From contig NZ_CP027706.1 of NCBI RefSeq assembly GCF_003850565.1, positions 2,542,001-2,606,000 on the forward strand: a stretch of DNA of 64,000 nt. The letters run 5' to 3'. The notes below the pieces were generated by a model that made no database searches, was not told where the DNA came from, and saw nothing but the letters and a program-made list of their open reading frames with translations. This stretch comes from Pseudomonas sessilinigenes. Lineage in GTDB: Bacteria > Pseudomonadota > Gammaproteobacteria > Pseudomonadales > Pseudomonadaceae. Within the stretch, counting starts at the first letter, position 1. Each line of letters begins with the position of its first letter. Position numbers and translations under genes: made by a program. Positions 1 through 9,406 of this stretch are shown here, piece by piece.

Positions 1-981
1 CAGGTCCCGGCCGGGGCACTGGTGGCGGCCGGCGCCGAAACTCAAGTCCTGGTCCGGGGGCAGGGCCGGGTCGTGGTTGGCCGCGGCCAGCAGCACCAGC
101 ACCGTGTCGCCGGCCTGCAGTGGCACCCCGGCCAGGGTGCAGGGCTCGGCCACGAAGCGCCGAGTGTTGTGCACCGCTGGATCGAGCTTCTGTTGTTGGC
201 GCAACCAGGTGCCGAGCTGCGCCGGGTCGTGGTGCAGGCGCTGGGCCAGCGCCGGTTGGTCGAGCAAGGCCAGCAGGGCATTGCCGAACAGCCCGGCACA
301 GGCGTCATGGGCCTGGATCAGCAAACCCACCAGGTTGGCCCGCAGGTCTGCCGGGTCCAGGCTCCCTTGCTGTTGCCGGATCGCTTGCAGCAGCGGCCCG
401 GCAGCATCGGCGTGCAGCAGGGCGTGCATCTGCTGGTCCAGGTAGTGCGCTGCCTGATGGGCGACCTGGCGCTGGGAGGCATCGCCCAGGGGTGAGAGCC
501 CGGCCACCAGCTCGCCCGTGCGCTGGGCGATCTCGGATTGTTGGGCGATGGCCACGCCGAGCGAGCCGGCGACCATCGCCACCGGCAGCTGGAATTGCCA
601 GTGGCGCAGCCCGGCGGCGTCGGTGGGTGTATCCAGCCTCGGGTAACCGTGGCCCAGGCAGGCCTGCAGATCCAACTCGGCCATGGCCCGCAAGCCCGGT
701 TCAATGGCCGTGCGCGGGCAGGCGTGGCGCGGACCGTCGTTCATCCGCATCAGGCGGGCGAAGAGCGCTCCAGCGGGCCCATCGGTCAGCGCCACCGGCA
801 CGGGTTCGTGGGCTGGCCGCACGCGACAGGCCGGGTGCTCGAGGACTGCCGCTACCGCCGCGGCGCTGCTGGCGATCCACAAGCCGAGCGTGGAGTCGTA
901 GGTCAATCCGCCCAGGGCACGCACCGGGGCGTAGTACCGCTGGTAGGGGTTGGAATGGCTGTGGATGCTGATCAGGTCCAT
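1..981 (-). CDS. Cytochrome P450 (3' end outside window)
   Basis: The 327 visible codons run off the left edge of the window. A haem-ligand loop FGAGRHQCPG lies close to the edge, preceded by a typical P450 meander stretch (NTRRFVAEPCTLAGVPLQAGDTVLVLLAAANHDP), so this is a soluble bacterial P450 with few residues missing. Two signature positions are unusual: the K-helix ExxR site reads QQQK, in the context LRQQQKLDPAVH, and the I-helix oxygen-activation site reads AHDACAG, without the usual threonine. The start at 981 is the first ATG after an in-frame stop, and has a weak AGAG upstream. The gene is divergent from the ArsR-type regulator at 1063 with an 81-base gap, so that regulator is the likely controller. 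The substrate cannot be inferred. Confidence 0.85.
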   Translation of the reverse strand, partial: MDLISIHSHSNPYQRYYAPVRALGGLTYDSTLGLWIASSAAAVAAVLEHPACRVRPAHEPVPVALTDGPAGALFARLMRMNDGPRHACPRTAIEPGLRAMAELDLQACLGHGYPRLDTPTDAAGLRHWQFQLPVAMVAGSLGVAIAQQSEIAQRTGELVAGLSPLGDASQRQVAHQAAHYLDQQMHALLHADAAGPLLQAIRQQQGSLDPADLRANLVGLLIQAHDACAGLFGNALLALLDQPALAQRLHHDPAQLGTWLRQQQKLDPAVHNTRRFVAEPCTLAGVPLQAGDTVLVLLAAANHDPALPPDQDLSFGAGRHQCPGRDL

Positions 982-1062
982 GATTGATCTCTATGTTTGG
1001 CAAGCATTCGGGTTGTCACTATCCTCAGTCGCTCGAAGGCATGATTCGTCGGAGAGCGAAAT

Positions 1063-1812
1063 ATGAATGTCGAACACCCCGACCGTGGCGTATCCCTGGT
1101 CGCCGCGGCCATCGCCGAACCGGCCCGGACCCGCATGCTGTGCGCCTTGATGGATGGCCATGCGCGTACCAGCACCGAGCTTGCGGCCATCGCCGAGGTC
1201 AGTACCTCCACGGCCAGCGTGCACCTGGCCAAGCTCAAGGACGCGGGCCTGGTGCGGGTGCAGGTCCAGGGACGGCACCGCTACTACTGCCTGGCCGACC
1301 CCTTGGTGGCACAGGCCCTGGAGACCCTGATGGTGATCGGCCAGGGCGATATCGGCACCTTCACCCCGCGCACGCCGGATCGCCTGCAGTTCGCCCGGAC
1401 CTGCTACGACCACCTGGCGGGCACTTTGGGCGTGCAGTTGCACGACCGCTTGTTCGAGGCCGGCTGGCTGTTGGTGGATGGGGAGGGCTACCGGGTCAGC
1501 GCCAGCGGGAGTGAATTCTTCCGTGGGCTGGACATCGATGTCGCGGCGCTGGCCGGCCTGCGTCGGCGTTTCGCCTGCGGTTGCCTGGACTGGAGCGTGC
1601 GTCGTCCGCACCTGGGCGGCGCTTTGGGCGCGGCCTTGCTGCAAGCCCTGGTGCAGCGCAAATGGCTGGTTCGCGACCTGGACAGCCGTGCCCTGGCGTT
1701 GACCAGCACCGGTGCGCGAGCCATCAGCAAGCGTTTCGGCATGGTGCTGATCCAGCCGGCCCGGCCGCTCTCGGCCTCGGCCTGCCTGGAGCAGCAGGGC
1801 CTCGGCGGCTGA
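1063..1812 (+). CDS. ArsR-family winged-helix transcriptional regulator
   Basis: This 249-residue protein has an ArsR-type winged helix at about residues 10-80: AAAIAEPARTRMLCALMDG, then a recognition helix STSTASVHLAKLKDAGLV and a wing VQVQGRHRYYCLAD. About 150 further residues follow, longer than the classic 100-120-residue metal sensors. That extension ends in a second winged-helix-like segment (LLQALVQRKWLVRDLDSRALALTSTGARA). No cysteine pair typical of ArsR/SmtB metal sites stands out in the DNA-binding helix. It lies back to back with the P450 gene and 43 bases before a P-loop kinase-like gene, so it probably controls both. The ligand is unknown. Confidence 0.8.
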   Translation: MNVEHPDRGVSLVAAAIAEPARTRMLCALMDGHARTSTELAAIAEVSTSTASVHLAKLKDAGLVRVQVQGRHRYYCLADPLVAQALETLMVIGQGDIGTFTPRTPDRLQFARTCYDHLAGTLGVQLHDRLFEAGWLLVDGEGYRVSASGSEFFRGLDIDVAALAGLRRRFACGCLDWSVRRPHLGGALGAALLQALVQRKWLVRDLDSRALALTSTGARAISKRFGMVLIQPARPLSASACLEQQGLGG

Positions 1813-1855
1813 ACGGCACATGACGATTTGTACCCCTAACCAGGAGAAGCGCCCC

Positions 1856-2359
1856 ATGCTCATCGTGTTCGGCGGTTTGCCTGGCACTGGCAAGACCACC
1901 ATCGCCCGCACCCTGGCCCCACGCCTGGGGGCCACCTACCTGCGCATCGACAGTATCGAACAGGGCCTGCGTGATGCCGGCCTGGCGGACGTCGGCAGTG
2001 CGGGTTATCAGATTGCGTTGCAACTGGCCGAGGCCAACCTGGCCCTGGGCAACCGGGTGCTGGCCGATTGCGTCAACCCGGTGGCCGAGAGCCGCGCGGC
2101 CTGGCAAACCCTGGCGCGCAAACTGGAGGTCGACCTGCTGGAAATCGAAGTGGTGTGTTCCGACCACGACCAGCACCGACGCCGGGTCGAGGGCCGGTGC
2201 GCGGATGTCCCGGGTCTTTCGCCCCCAAGCTGGCAATCGGTACTGGCCCACGACTACCAGGCCTGGGACCGACCGCGACTGGTGCTGGACACTGCGCGGC
2301 TGGCACCGGAGCAAGCGGTACAGCGGATTCTCGCGCAGTTGTCCGCGCCGGCCCGCTGA
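1856..2359 (+). CDS. AAA/P-loop small-molecule kinase-like protein
   Basis: This 167-residue protein opens with a Walker A motif, GLPGTGKTT, at about residues 7-15. Its length and layout match the small P-loop kinases (shikimate, gluconate or chloramphenicol kinase-like). After the P-loop come RIDSIEQGL, a nucleotide-monophosphate-kinase-like acidic segment, and LADCVNP. The start at 1856 is preferred over an upstream in-frame ATG at 1820 because AGGAGA lies seven bases before it. It follows the ArsR-type regulator closely and probably shares its transcript. The phosphate acceptor is unknown. Pairing with a P450 and an ArsR regulator suggests a small xenobiotic or metabolite-modifying unit, which is inference. 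Confidence 0.75.
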   Translation: MLIVFGGLPGTGKTTIARTLAPRLGATYLRIDSIEQGLRDAGLADVGSAGYQIALQLAEANLALGNRVLADCVNPVAESRAAWQTLARKLEVDLLEIEVVCSDHDQHRRRVEGRCADVPGLSPPSWQSVLAHDYQAWDRPRLVLDTARLAPEQAVQRILAQLSAPAR

Positions 2360-2376
2360 AGCAAAAGTGGTGGGGC

Positions 2377-3174
2377 TCAGCCCCGGCCCATACACTGCCG
2401 GCGGTATTCGTCCGGGGTGGTGCCCATCATCCGCCGGAACATGCTGATGAAGGCCGAGGCGCTGCTGTAGCCCAGGTCCAGGCCGATGGTCTCCACGGTC
2501 TGGCCGCGTTCCAGTAAGGCCAGGGCCTGGACCACCTTGAGCCGCTGGCGCCATTCGAGCAGCGACATGCCCAACTCCTTCTGGCTGCGGCGCACCAGGG
2601 TGCGCTCGCTGGTATTGGCGGCATGGGCCAGTTCCGCCAGGGAACGCGGGTCCCCGGGGTTGGCCTTGAGCATGTGCAGCACCGGGCCCAGCAGCGGATC
2701 ATCGGAGGAGGGCAGGTAGCTGCCGGCGCAGGACGCCTGGCCGAGCTTGTCCACCAGCACTTGCAGCAAGCGCTGCTGTTCCGGGCTTTGCGGCAGGCCG
2801 GGCGGGTCCTGGCGCAGGTCGTCCAGCAGCGCCAGCACCAGCGGGCTGAGGCTCAGGGCACAGTGCCGCGCGGGCAGGGCACCGCACAGCTCCGGGCTCA
2901 GGTACAGCGAGCAGTGGCAGGCCTCCTGGTGGTTGAATCCCACATGCTCGACATTCGGTGGCAACCAGATGCCGTACTGCGGCGGCGCCAGGTAATGGTG
3001 GTCGTCCAGCTCGATCTCCATCACCCCGCTGTAGGCATAGACGAACTCGCCCCAGGCATGGCTATGCCGGGGGTAGGTGGCGTGTGCGGGCAGGTTGGCT
3101 GTGCGAAAGAACACTGGCGCCGGCAGGTCCTGGCTGAACGGTGGCAGGTGCAAGTGTTGCGCGGCTTTGGGCAT
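2377..3174 (-). CDS. AraC-family regulator with N-terminal cupin
   Basis: This 265-residue protein has an N-terminal cupin sensor region (ATYPRHSHAWGEFVYAYSGVMEIELDDHHYLAPP), with histidines that could bind a metal or ligand, and a C-terminal double helix-turn-helix (SLAELAHAANTSERTLVRRSQKELGMSL, then VETIGLDLGYSSASAFISMFRRMMGTTPDEYRR). I chose the ATG at 3174 because the 49 additional residues upstream do not resemble a folded N-terminus. The 3' end faces the kinase-like gene at 2359. Its targets are unknown; no exporter or enzyme is immediately divergent from it, since a long non-coding stretch follows. Confidence 0.85.
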   Translation of the reverse strand: MPKAAQHLHLPPFSQDLPAPVFFRTANLPAHATYPRHSHAWGEFVYAYSGVMEIELDDHHYLAPPQYGIWLPPNVEHVGFNHQEACHCSLYLSPELCGALPARHCALSLSPLVLALLDDLRQDPPGLPQSPEQQRLLQVLVDKLGQASCAGSYLPSSDDPLLGPVLHMLKANPGDPRSLAELAHAANTSERTLVRRSQKELGMSLLEWRQRLKVVQALALLERGQTVETIGLDLGYSSASAFISMFRRMMGTTPDEYRRQCMGRG

Positions 3175-3427
3175 GGCAGGCACCGGTGGGTGGACAAGCA
3201 AAAGAGAGGAGGTGCGAATCCTACACGACCCATCAGATTCATAGACGGAGGTGGTGCCAGAAAAGGCGGTGGTCAGGGGCCTGTCCGTTCGTCTTGCTGC
3301 CGTTTGGAACCGGAACTTCACTTCGTGGACTGCGAGAAAGCGGCGAGCGCTTTTTTAGTGCATCACGTTCCCTGGTGACCTGCGATAACTGCTGATCTAG
3401 GCGACGAAGCTTCGCACTCTCGTCGCG

Positions 3428-3820
3428 CTACTTACCGGTGCCCGCAAAGGTATCGTCACCGTTGGTCTGGATCATGTGGCTTGAGTCGCCAGCCGAAGTC
3501 GGGGACCAAGTTTGTTGGCTGGCCGCCAGGTGTTTGTCTTCATCTTTGGAACCATGGGCTTGTACCTGACTTTCCAAGGCCACCCTCGACGCGTCGTCCA
3601 CACTGGCGAACGCTAAAGGGCCGGCAGTTTCTTCGTCTGCTACATCTGAACCCCGCCCAGGAGAAGCCAATTTTCCGACGTATGGATCACACGCTTTTAG
3701 CGAGAGTCTCCTGCTCGTACGGGGGCTGCTGGCTAGAGATTTACTGTTGTTTCCTGGTGCTGAAAAAGGCGTGCTGGCACTGAGCAGGAGGCACGATGCA
3801 TAGGCAAATAAATAATTTCG
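3428..3820 (-). pseudogene. Possible decayed small secreted protein gene
   Basis: One minus-strand frame stays open from about 3820 down to a TAA at 3428. The conceptual product begins with a signal-peptide-like stretch (KRNYLFAYASCLLLSAST), followed by a polar, alanine/serine-rich tail ending SSHMIQTNGDDTFAGTGK. No ATG or GTG precedes the leader; the only usable start in frame is a TTG at 3670, which would remove the leader. The frame's upstream end abuts the frmR operator. I read this as either a small gene that has lost its start or a chance open frame. The rest of 3175-3883 holds no gene that I can support. Confidence 0.2.
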
Positions 3821-3831
3821 CTTTCCTATTT

Positions 3832-3853
3832 ATACTATAGGGGGGTATAGTAT
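3832..3853. promoter_or_regulatory. FrmR operator (perfect inverted repeat around a G tract)
   Basis: Arms ATACTATA and TATAGTAT are exact inverted complements separated by six guanines. This is the architecture known for operators of the FrmR/RcnR/CsoR class: AT-rich inverted repeat flanking a G/C tract. It ends 30 bases before the first frmR start, so FrmR would autorepress the frmR-frmA-VOC unit and release it on formaldehyde binding. Confidence 0.85.
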
Positions 3854-3883
3854 TTTCACTTCAACGGTAAAGGGAGAGTGCCA

Positions 3884-4159
3884 GTGCCCCGTTGCCCTGG
3901 AGAGAAGGAGAGGGCTCTTGGCCGAGCTAGAGTCATTAGCGGGCAGATCACTGCTCTGGAGCAGGATTTAGAGTCGGATCCGACATGTGTCGCGGTTCTG
4001 CAGCAGCTGGCAGCAGTGCGTGGCGCGATCAACGGTCTGATGGCGACCGTTCTGGAAAGCCATCTACGGGAGGAGTTTCCTGACAGAGGAGCGAAGAGCG
4101 ACTCGCAGAGACACTCCATTGACGAAAGCATCTCCATCGTTCGGTCGTATCTCCGGTAG
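3884..4159 (+). CDS. frmR: Formaldehyde-sensing repressor FrmR (copy 1)
   Basis: This is a 91-residue all-helical CsoR/RcnR-family repressor. The start is the GTG at 3884, since GGGAGA lies about seven bases upstream and this gives the N-terminal Met-Pro used by FrmR; a second GTG at 3878 would displace it. Pro2 and Cys35 are present, the pair that formaldehyde crosslinks in E. coli FrmR, and His60 is conserved. Departures from the E. coli protein are an extra Cys4 and loss of two basic residues in helix 1 (Arg17 is Val, Arg19 is Ser; segment RARVISGQ). It lies 53 bases before frmA and downstream of a perfect operator. A second copy lies at 8829. Confidence 0.9.
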   Translation: MPRCPGEKERALGRARVISGQITALEQDLESDPTCVAVLQQLAAVRGAINGLMATVLESHLREEFPDRGAKSDSQRHSIDESISIVRSYLR

Positions 4160-4200
4160 CTAAGCCCAGGCGGATTGGTTCCGGAGACTCACTTAGATAA

Positions 4201-5322
<1,122 letters not shown>

Positions 5323-5366
5323 TCACTACCTGATCGTTCAACACTCAAATTCAAGGAAACACTTTA

Positions 5367-5765
5367 ATGGCTACTCCAGTAATTTCCGGTAACGACATCT
5401 TCTCCCACGTCTTCTTCGGTGCCGCCGATATCCAGAAGTCATCCGCGTTCTACGACGCCGCTCTGGGTGCCCTTGGCATCAAGAACCTGGGTCCATTCGG
5501 TAACGATTGGGTGCTGTACGGTCGCGACAAGCCTGCTTTCATCATCGCTCGTCCGGGCAATGGTGCAGCACCTACCAGCAATGGTGTGACGGTAGGCTTC
5601 GCCGCCGCCACCCCTGCAGAGGTGGATGCGTTCCACGCTGCAGGTCTCGCCGCCGGCGGTACCGACGAAGGTCAACCTGGTCCACGTGGCCACCTGCCGG
5701 GTGCCTATGCGGCCTACCTGCGTGACCCGGCCGGTAACAAGGTCTGCGCCTACGCGTTTGTCTGA
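5367..5765 (+). CDS. VOC-superfamily (glyoxalase/dioxygenase fold) protein
   Basis: This 132-residue protein has one vicinal-oxygen-chelate module pair: FSHVFFGAADIQKSSAFYDAAL at the start, and YAAYLRDPAGNKVCAYAF at the end, where the family's second metal-binding half lies. It follows frmA by 44 bases and precedes a terminator, so it belongs to the frmR-frmA transcript. Such small VOC proteins often sit beside glutathione-dependent formaldehyde genes; a role with glutathione adducts is plausible but unproven. Reaction unknown. Confidence 0.8.
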   Translation: MATPVISGNDIFSHVFFGAADIQKSSAFYDAALGALGIKNLGPFGNDWVLYGRDKPAFIIARPGNGAAPTSNGVTVGFAAATPAEVDAFHAAGLAAGGTDEGQPGPRGHLPGAYAAYLRDPAGNKVCAYAFV

Positions 5766-5864
5766 AACCTGAGAGGCAAGGGGTCGTCTTGAAAGGAGTG
5801 GTTCCGTCACGACGATCTCATCTTCCACCTTGGCCGCGAACGTTGTTGGCATGCCCTTCAGGCC

Positions 5865-5884
5865 GTGCCGTTCGCGGCACTTTT
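5865..5884 (+). terminator. Rho-independent terminator after the frmR-frmA-VOC unit
   Basis: A six-base-pair stem, GTGCCG/CGGCAC, closes a TTCG tetraloop and is followed by TTTT. The remainder of 5766-6247 holds no gene that I can support; it contains an open plus-strand frame from about 6003 that runs into fghA out of frame and lacks family resemblance. Confidence 0.7.
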
Positions 5885-6247
5885 AGCCCACGCCAGGTGC
5901 AGCGCGTTGTGTCTCGCCTTCACGGCAAAGGGCTATCGGTGAACGCCCCTGGATTGAGCGTTCGCCACTTGATGACAGAAACACAGCATTCAACGCAGGC
6001 CAGTGGACGGCGTCGACTATAAGGTCCTCACGGTAACGGTTCACTGGGTTGCATATTTCATTGCTTTTACATCGAAGACGTCATCTGGCCTTTGTGGTGG
6101 GGTGGCGCCTGGGTTTGTAGCAGCGATCCTCATGCCAGTGGCAACACTGGAAACCTGCTTGGTGGTGCGCAAGGTGGTCTTGATCGGGACGACGAGTCGT
6201 CTTGCAAGGCGGCTGGGCACTGCTTCTTTGAGAACTGGAGAACATCC

Positions 6248-7081
6248 ATGGAACGCATTGAACATCGCGCCAGCTTCGAGGGTTGGCAGGACGTTTATCA
6301 GCATGAGTCGACTGTGCTTGGCTGCACGATGAAGTTCGGTATCTATCTTCCTCCCCAGGCCGAGCATCAAGATTGCCCGGTTCTGTACTGGCTCTCTGGG
6401 CTGACCTGCACCGAGCAGAACTTCATCACCAAGGCGGCGGTACAGCGTTATGCCGCACGGCAGGGGATCATTGTCGTCGCCCCCGATACCAGCCCCCGCG
6501 GGGAGAGCGTCGCCGACGATGCGGCCTACGACTTGGGTCAAGGGGCAGGTTTTTATGTGAACGCCACGGAGTTGCCGTGGAGCAATCACTATCAGATGTA
6601 TTCCTATGTGGTGGACGAACTCCCCTCGCTGATTGAGGCGAACTTCCCTGCATCGTCAAGGCGCAGCATCAGCGGGCACTCCATGGGAGGCCATGGCGCC
6701 TTGGTCATTGCTCTTCGTAACCCCGGTCGCTACGCCAGTGTTTCTGCGTTTTCGCCGATTGTGGCCCCCACGCAAGTGCCCTGGGGTCAGAAGGCCCTGG
6801 CGGCCTATCTAGGCGAGAAGAACCATGATCGCTGGAAACAGTACGACACCGTCGAGCTGATCGGTTCGGCGCAGGAACGCTTGCCGTTGCTGGTCGATCA
6901 AGGGTTGAGCGACGAGTTTCTTGAGCAGCAACTACGACCGGAGCTGCTGCGGGCCGCCTGTGAACAGGCGGGACACCCGTTGACCCTCAATCTGCGGCCC
7001 GGTCATGACCATAGCTACTACTTTATTTCGACCTACCTGGGCGAACACATGGCCCATCACGCGGCTGCGTTGAATCGCTGA
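6248..7081 (+). CDS. fghA: S-formylglutathione hydrolase
   Basis: This 277-residue esterase-D-type alpha/beta hydrolase splits S-formylglutathione into formate and glutathione, the second step after frmA. Landmarks are the oxyanion region YWLSGLTCTEQNF, the nucleophile elbow SGHSMGGHGALV, and the C-terminal catalytic histidine in GHDHSYYF. The start at 6248 has GGAGAA seven bases upstream; longer in-frame starts lack a ribosome site. It is separated from the frmA unit by a terminator and so needs its own promoter. It is followed after 16 bases by a type II NADH dehydrogenase gene, which probably shares the transcript. Confidence 0.96.
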   Translation: MERIEHRASFEGWQDVYQHESTVLGCTMKFGIYLPPQAEHQDCPVLYWLSGLTCTEQNFITKAAVQRYAARQGIIVVAPDTSPRGESVADDAAYDLGQGAGFYVNATELPWSNHYQMYSYVVDELPSLIEANFPASSRRSISGHSMGGHGALVIALRNPGRYASVSAFSPIVAPTQVPWGQKALAAYLGEKNHDRWKQYDTVELIGSAQERLPLLVDQGLSDEFLEQQLRPELLRAACEQAGHPLTLNLRPGHDHSYYFISTYLGEHMAHHAAALNR

Positions 7082-7097
7082 ATACTGAGGAGCCCTG

Positions 7098-8405
7098 ATG
7101 ATGAAAAAGACTACTGACAAACGGCATCATGTTGTTGTCGTTGGTGCAGGTTTCGGTGGGTTGGACGTTGTCAACGGATTCTCCGGAGCCGATGTCGATA
7201 TCACGATCATCGATCGCCGTAACTACCATCTGTTCCAGCCCTTGTTGTATCAGGTAGCCGGTGCGTCGCTTTCGACCTCTGAAATCGCTTGGCCAATTCG
7301 CCACTTGTTCCGTAATCGTCAGAATGTGCAGACGCTCATGGCGGAAGTGCAGGGTGTGGATGCCGATGCGCGGCAAGTCATTCTCGATAACGGCTCGACC
7401 GTCGGCTACGACACGCTGGTGCTGGCGACGGGGGCGACCCATGCCTACTTCGGTCGCGACGAGTGGGAGCCCCATGCCCCAGGCCTGAAGACCCTTGAGG
7501 ACGCAACCACGATACGCGGGCGGATTCTCGGCGCGTTCGAGCAAGCCGAGCGCTCCACCAATCCGGCGGAACGCACTGCACTGCAGACATTCGTGATCAT
7601 TGGTGGCGGGCCGACGGGCGTCGAGTTGGCGGGGACTATCGCCGAACTGGCGAAAGACACGTTGGCACGTGATTTTAGATCCATCGATCCTCGCACTACA
7701 CGCGTTGTGCTTATCGAGGCCGGCACTCGTCTGCTTCCCGTGTTTCCAGAGAAACTCTCGGAATACACCCGGCGAGCGCTGGAAAAGCTCGGGGTGGAGG
7801 TCGCGCTCGGGGCTCCTGTGACCGATTGCTCCAGCGAGGGGGTGATCGTCGCAGGCAAACAGTTGGCAGCCAGGACCATTGTCTGGGCGGCCGGGGTACA
7901 GGCTTCGCCAGCGGCTCGTTGGTTGAACGCTGAGTCGGATCGTGCCGGGAGAGTGTTGGTAACGCCGGACCTGAGCGTGCCGAGGCGGCCAGAGATCTTT
8001 GTGATCGGAGATACCGCAGCGTCAGCGATGCCCAATGGCAAGTACGTGCCGGGGATTGCGCCTGCCGCCAAGCAGCAAGGCAAGTATGTGGCCAATCTGG
8101 TCAAGCGTCGGTTGAAAGGCAAAAGCGTTGATGAGCCTTTCAAGTACAAGCACCAGGGCAACCTTGCCACCATCGGTCGCAGCCTGGCAGTTATTGACAT
8201 GGGGCGTATCAGGTTGCGCGGGGCAATCGCTTGGTGGATCTGGAAACTGGCGCACATCTACTTCCTGATTGGCGTGCGCAATCGACTGAGTGTCGCGCTG
8301 AGCTGGGTATGGAATCACAGCGTCGGTTATCGTGGCTCGCGCCTGATCATGCGGCCCAGTGAATCTGTCCGGCAGGCACCGTACAAGCCCGTTTCGATGG
8401 ATTGA
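7098..8405 (+). CDS. ndh: Type II NADH dehydrogenase (FAD-dependent NADH:quinone oxidoreductase)
   Basis: This 435-residue flavoprotein oxidises NADH at the membrane without pumping protons. An FAD-binding motif VVVGAGFGGLDVV lies at the N-terminus, a second Rossmann motif VIIGGGPTGVELAG around residue 165, and a conserved FAD-binding IFVIGDTAA later. A C-terminal amphipathic/hydrophobic segment (AWWIWKLAHIYFLIG) is typical of NDH-2 membrane attachment. Two adjacent ATGs occur at 7098 and 7101 after GGAG. It sits directly behind fghA. FrmA makes one NADH per formaldehyde, so co-expression with an uncoupled NADH oxidase would recycle cofactor during formaldehyde stress; that is inference. Confidence 0.9.
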   Translation: MMKKTTDKRHHVVVVGAGFGGLDVVNGFSGADVDITIIDRRNYHLFQPLLYQVAGASLSTSEIAWPIRHLFRNRQNVQTLMAEVQGVDADARQVILDNGSTVGYDTLVLATGATHAYFGRDEWEPHAPGLKTLEDATTIRGRILGAFEQAERSTNPAERTALQTFVIIGGGPTGVELAGTIAELAKDTLARDFRSIDPRTTRVVLIEAGTRLLPVFPEKLSEYTRRALEKLGVEVALGAPVTDCSSEGVIVAGKQLAARTIVWAAGVQASPAARWLNAESDRAGRVLVTPDLSVPRRPEIFVIGDTAASAMPNGKYVPGIAPAAKQQGKYVANLVKRRLKGKSVDEPFKYKHQGNLATIGRSLAVIDMGRIRLRGAIAWWIWKLAHIYFLIGVRNRLSVALSWVWNHSVGYRGSRLIMRPSESVRQAPYKPVSMD

Positions 8406-8775
8406 TAGCCTGCGCGCTCATCGTTCTCTAAAGCTGCTCAATCTCGACACTCAAACATTCTTGCGTCCTCTGGCCGCCTTCAAACACAGAAAACGCTCGG
8501 AATGAGGTGCCCGGTGATCACCTCTGGCCTCGTAGGTCCTGAATATTTCCTTGGTCGGGGTCAGTGGAGGGAGAGGCGCGTGTTCAATTTCGCAGTATGC
8601 CTCGGCAAACTGCCGAAGATTGTCGCGTCCGGCAACGTCGGATAGAGATAAGGGGCGAGCGGTGAGTGGAGCTTGTTCGTCAACAACTGGATACGTTGAT
8701 GCGTTTCGAGGGGAAATTCGACTAGCATGGATGACGCTCGTTCTGAGTGACGAATTTCAACCAGTTGCACGATTT
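8406..8775. other. Intergenic region, no supported gene
   Basis: No gene with family resemblance is seen. Two overlapping minus-strand frames of 70-90 codons are open, one ending at about 8450 with a charged tail. Neither has a ribosome site, and both run into the frmR operator at their upstream end. They could be remnants of an older gene. Confidence 0.3.
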
Positions 8776-8797
8776 ATACTGCACGGGAGTATAGTAT
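8776..8797. promoter_or_regulatory. Second FrmR-type operator (imperfect)
   Basis: Left arm ATACTGCA and right arm TATAGTAT flank CGGGAG. The right arm is identical to that of the operator at 3832-3853 and the left arm differs at two positions; the G tract is shorter. It lies 31 bases before frmR copy 2, nearly the same spacing as for copy 1, so the two units are likely a shared regulon with different affinities. Confidence 0.75.
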
Positions 8798-8828
8798 GAT
8801 TCCTGCACGTAACCCTTGAAGGTGTTCG

Positions 8829-9104
8829 ATGCCCCACAACCCTCGCGAGAAAAAACAAGCACTGACCCGTGTGCGACGTATCAAAGGCCAGGTGGGCGCC
8901 CTTGAGCAAGCGCTTGATGATGGTGCCGAATGTGCTGCAATTCTTCAGCAGTTGGCGGCCGTCCGAGGCGCAGTGAACGGTTTGATGGCGGCGATCCTGG
9001 AAAGCTATCTGCGAGAAGAGTTCCCGCACTCCGAGGATCGCAGTGACACGCAGAGGCAGACGATCGACGACACGATCTCCATCGTGCGGTCCTATCTCCG
9101 ATAG
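8829..9104 (+). CDS. frmR: Formaldehyde-sensing repressor FrmR (copy 2)
   Basis: This second 91-residue FrmR starts at an ATG. Pro2 and Cys35 are kept, so formaldehyde sensing should be retained. The helix 1 basic set is intact (TRVRRIKGQ), unlike copy 1, but position 60 is Tyr (LESYLREEF) where E. coli FrmR and copy 1 have His. The two copies are alike over most of their length, especially LQQLAAVRGA and SIVRSYLR. The gap to the DUF3422 gene is 302 bases (9105-9406), in which I see no gene. Confidence 0.9.
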   Translation: MPHNPREKKQALTRVRRIKGQVGALEQALDDGAECAAILQQLAAVRGAVNGLMAAILESYLREEFPHSEDRSDTQRQTIDDTISIVRSYLR

Positions 9105-9406
9105 CCATAGCTGTTTTCGGAGAGTTGAGGGCGCACATTTCCAGGCGTGGAAGACACGACGCAGGGTGAGAACGACCTGTCATCTTTTTTCTGTTCTCGC
9201 CATTTGAATTCGTTGCACTGAGACGAATCGGCTCGCCTGGTTTTAACGACGCGGCAACAGGCATTGAATCCACAGCGCGGTTTTCTTCCTGCCTAACCTC
9301 AGGGAGTGGCCGCGTGTGTTGCTGTGCTTGTGCCACCTGCCCTTGGTCATGCCTGGGGCCAAGTGCGAAGCACGTTATCCTTCAACCTATGAGACATGAG
9401 GCCGTC

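Noticed and set aside
6003..6332. A 109-codon plus-strand frame before and into fghA
   Set aside because: It overlaps the start of fghA in another frame, has no ribosome site and resembles no family.
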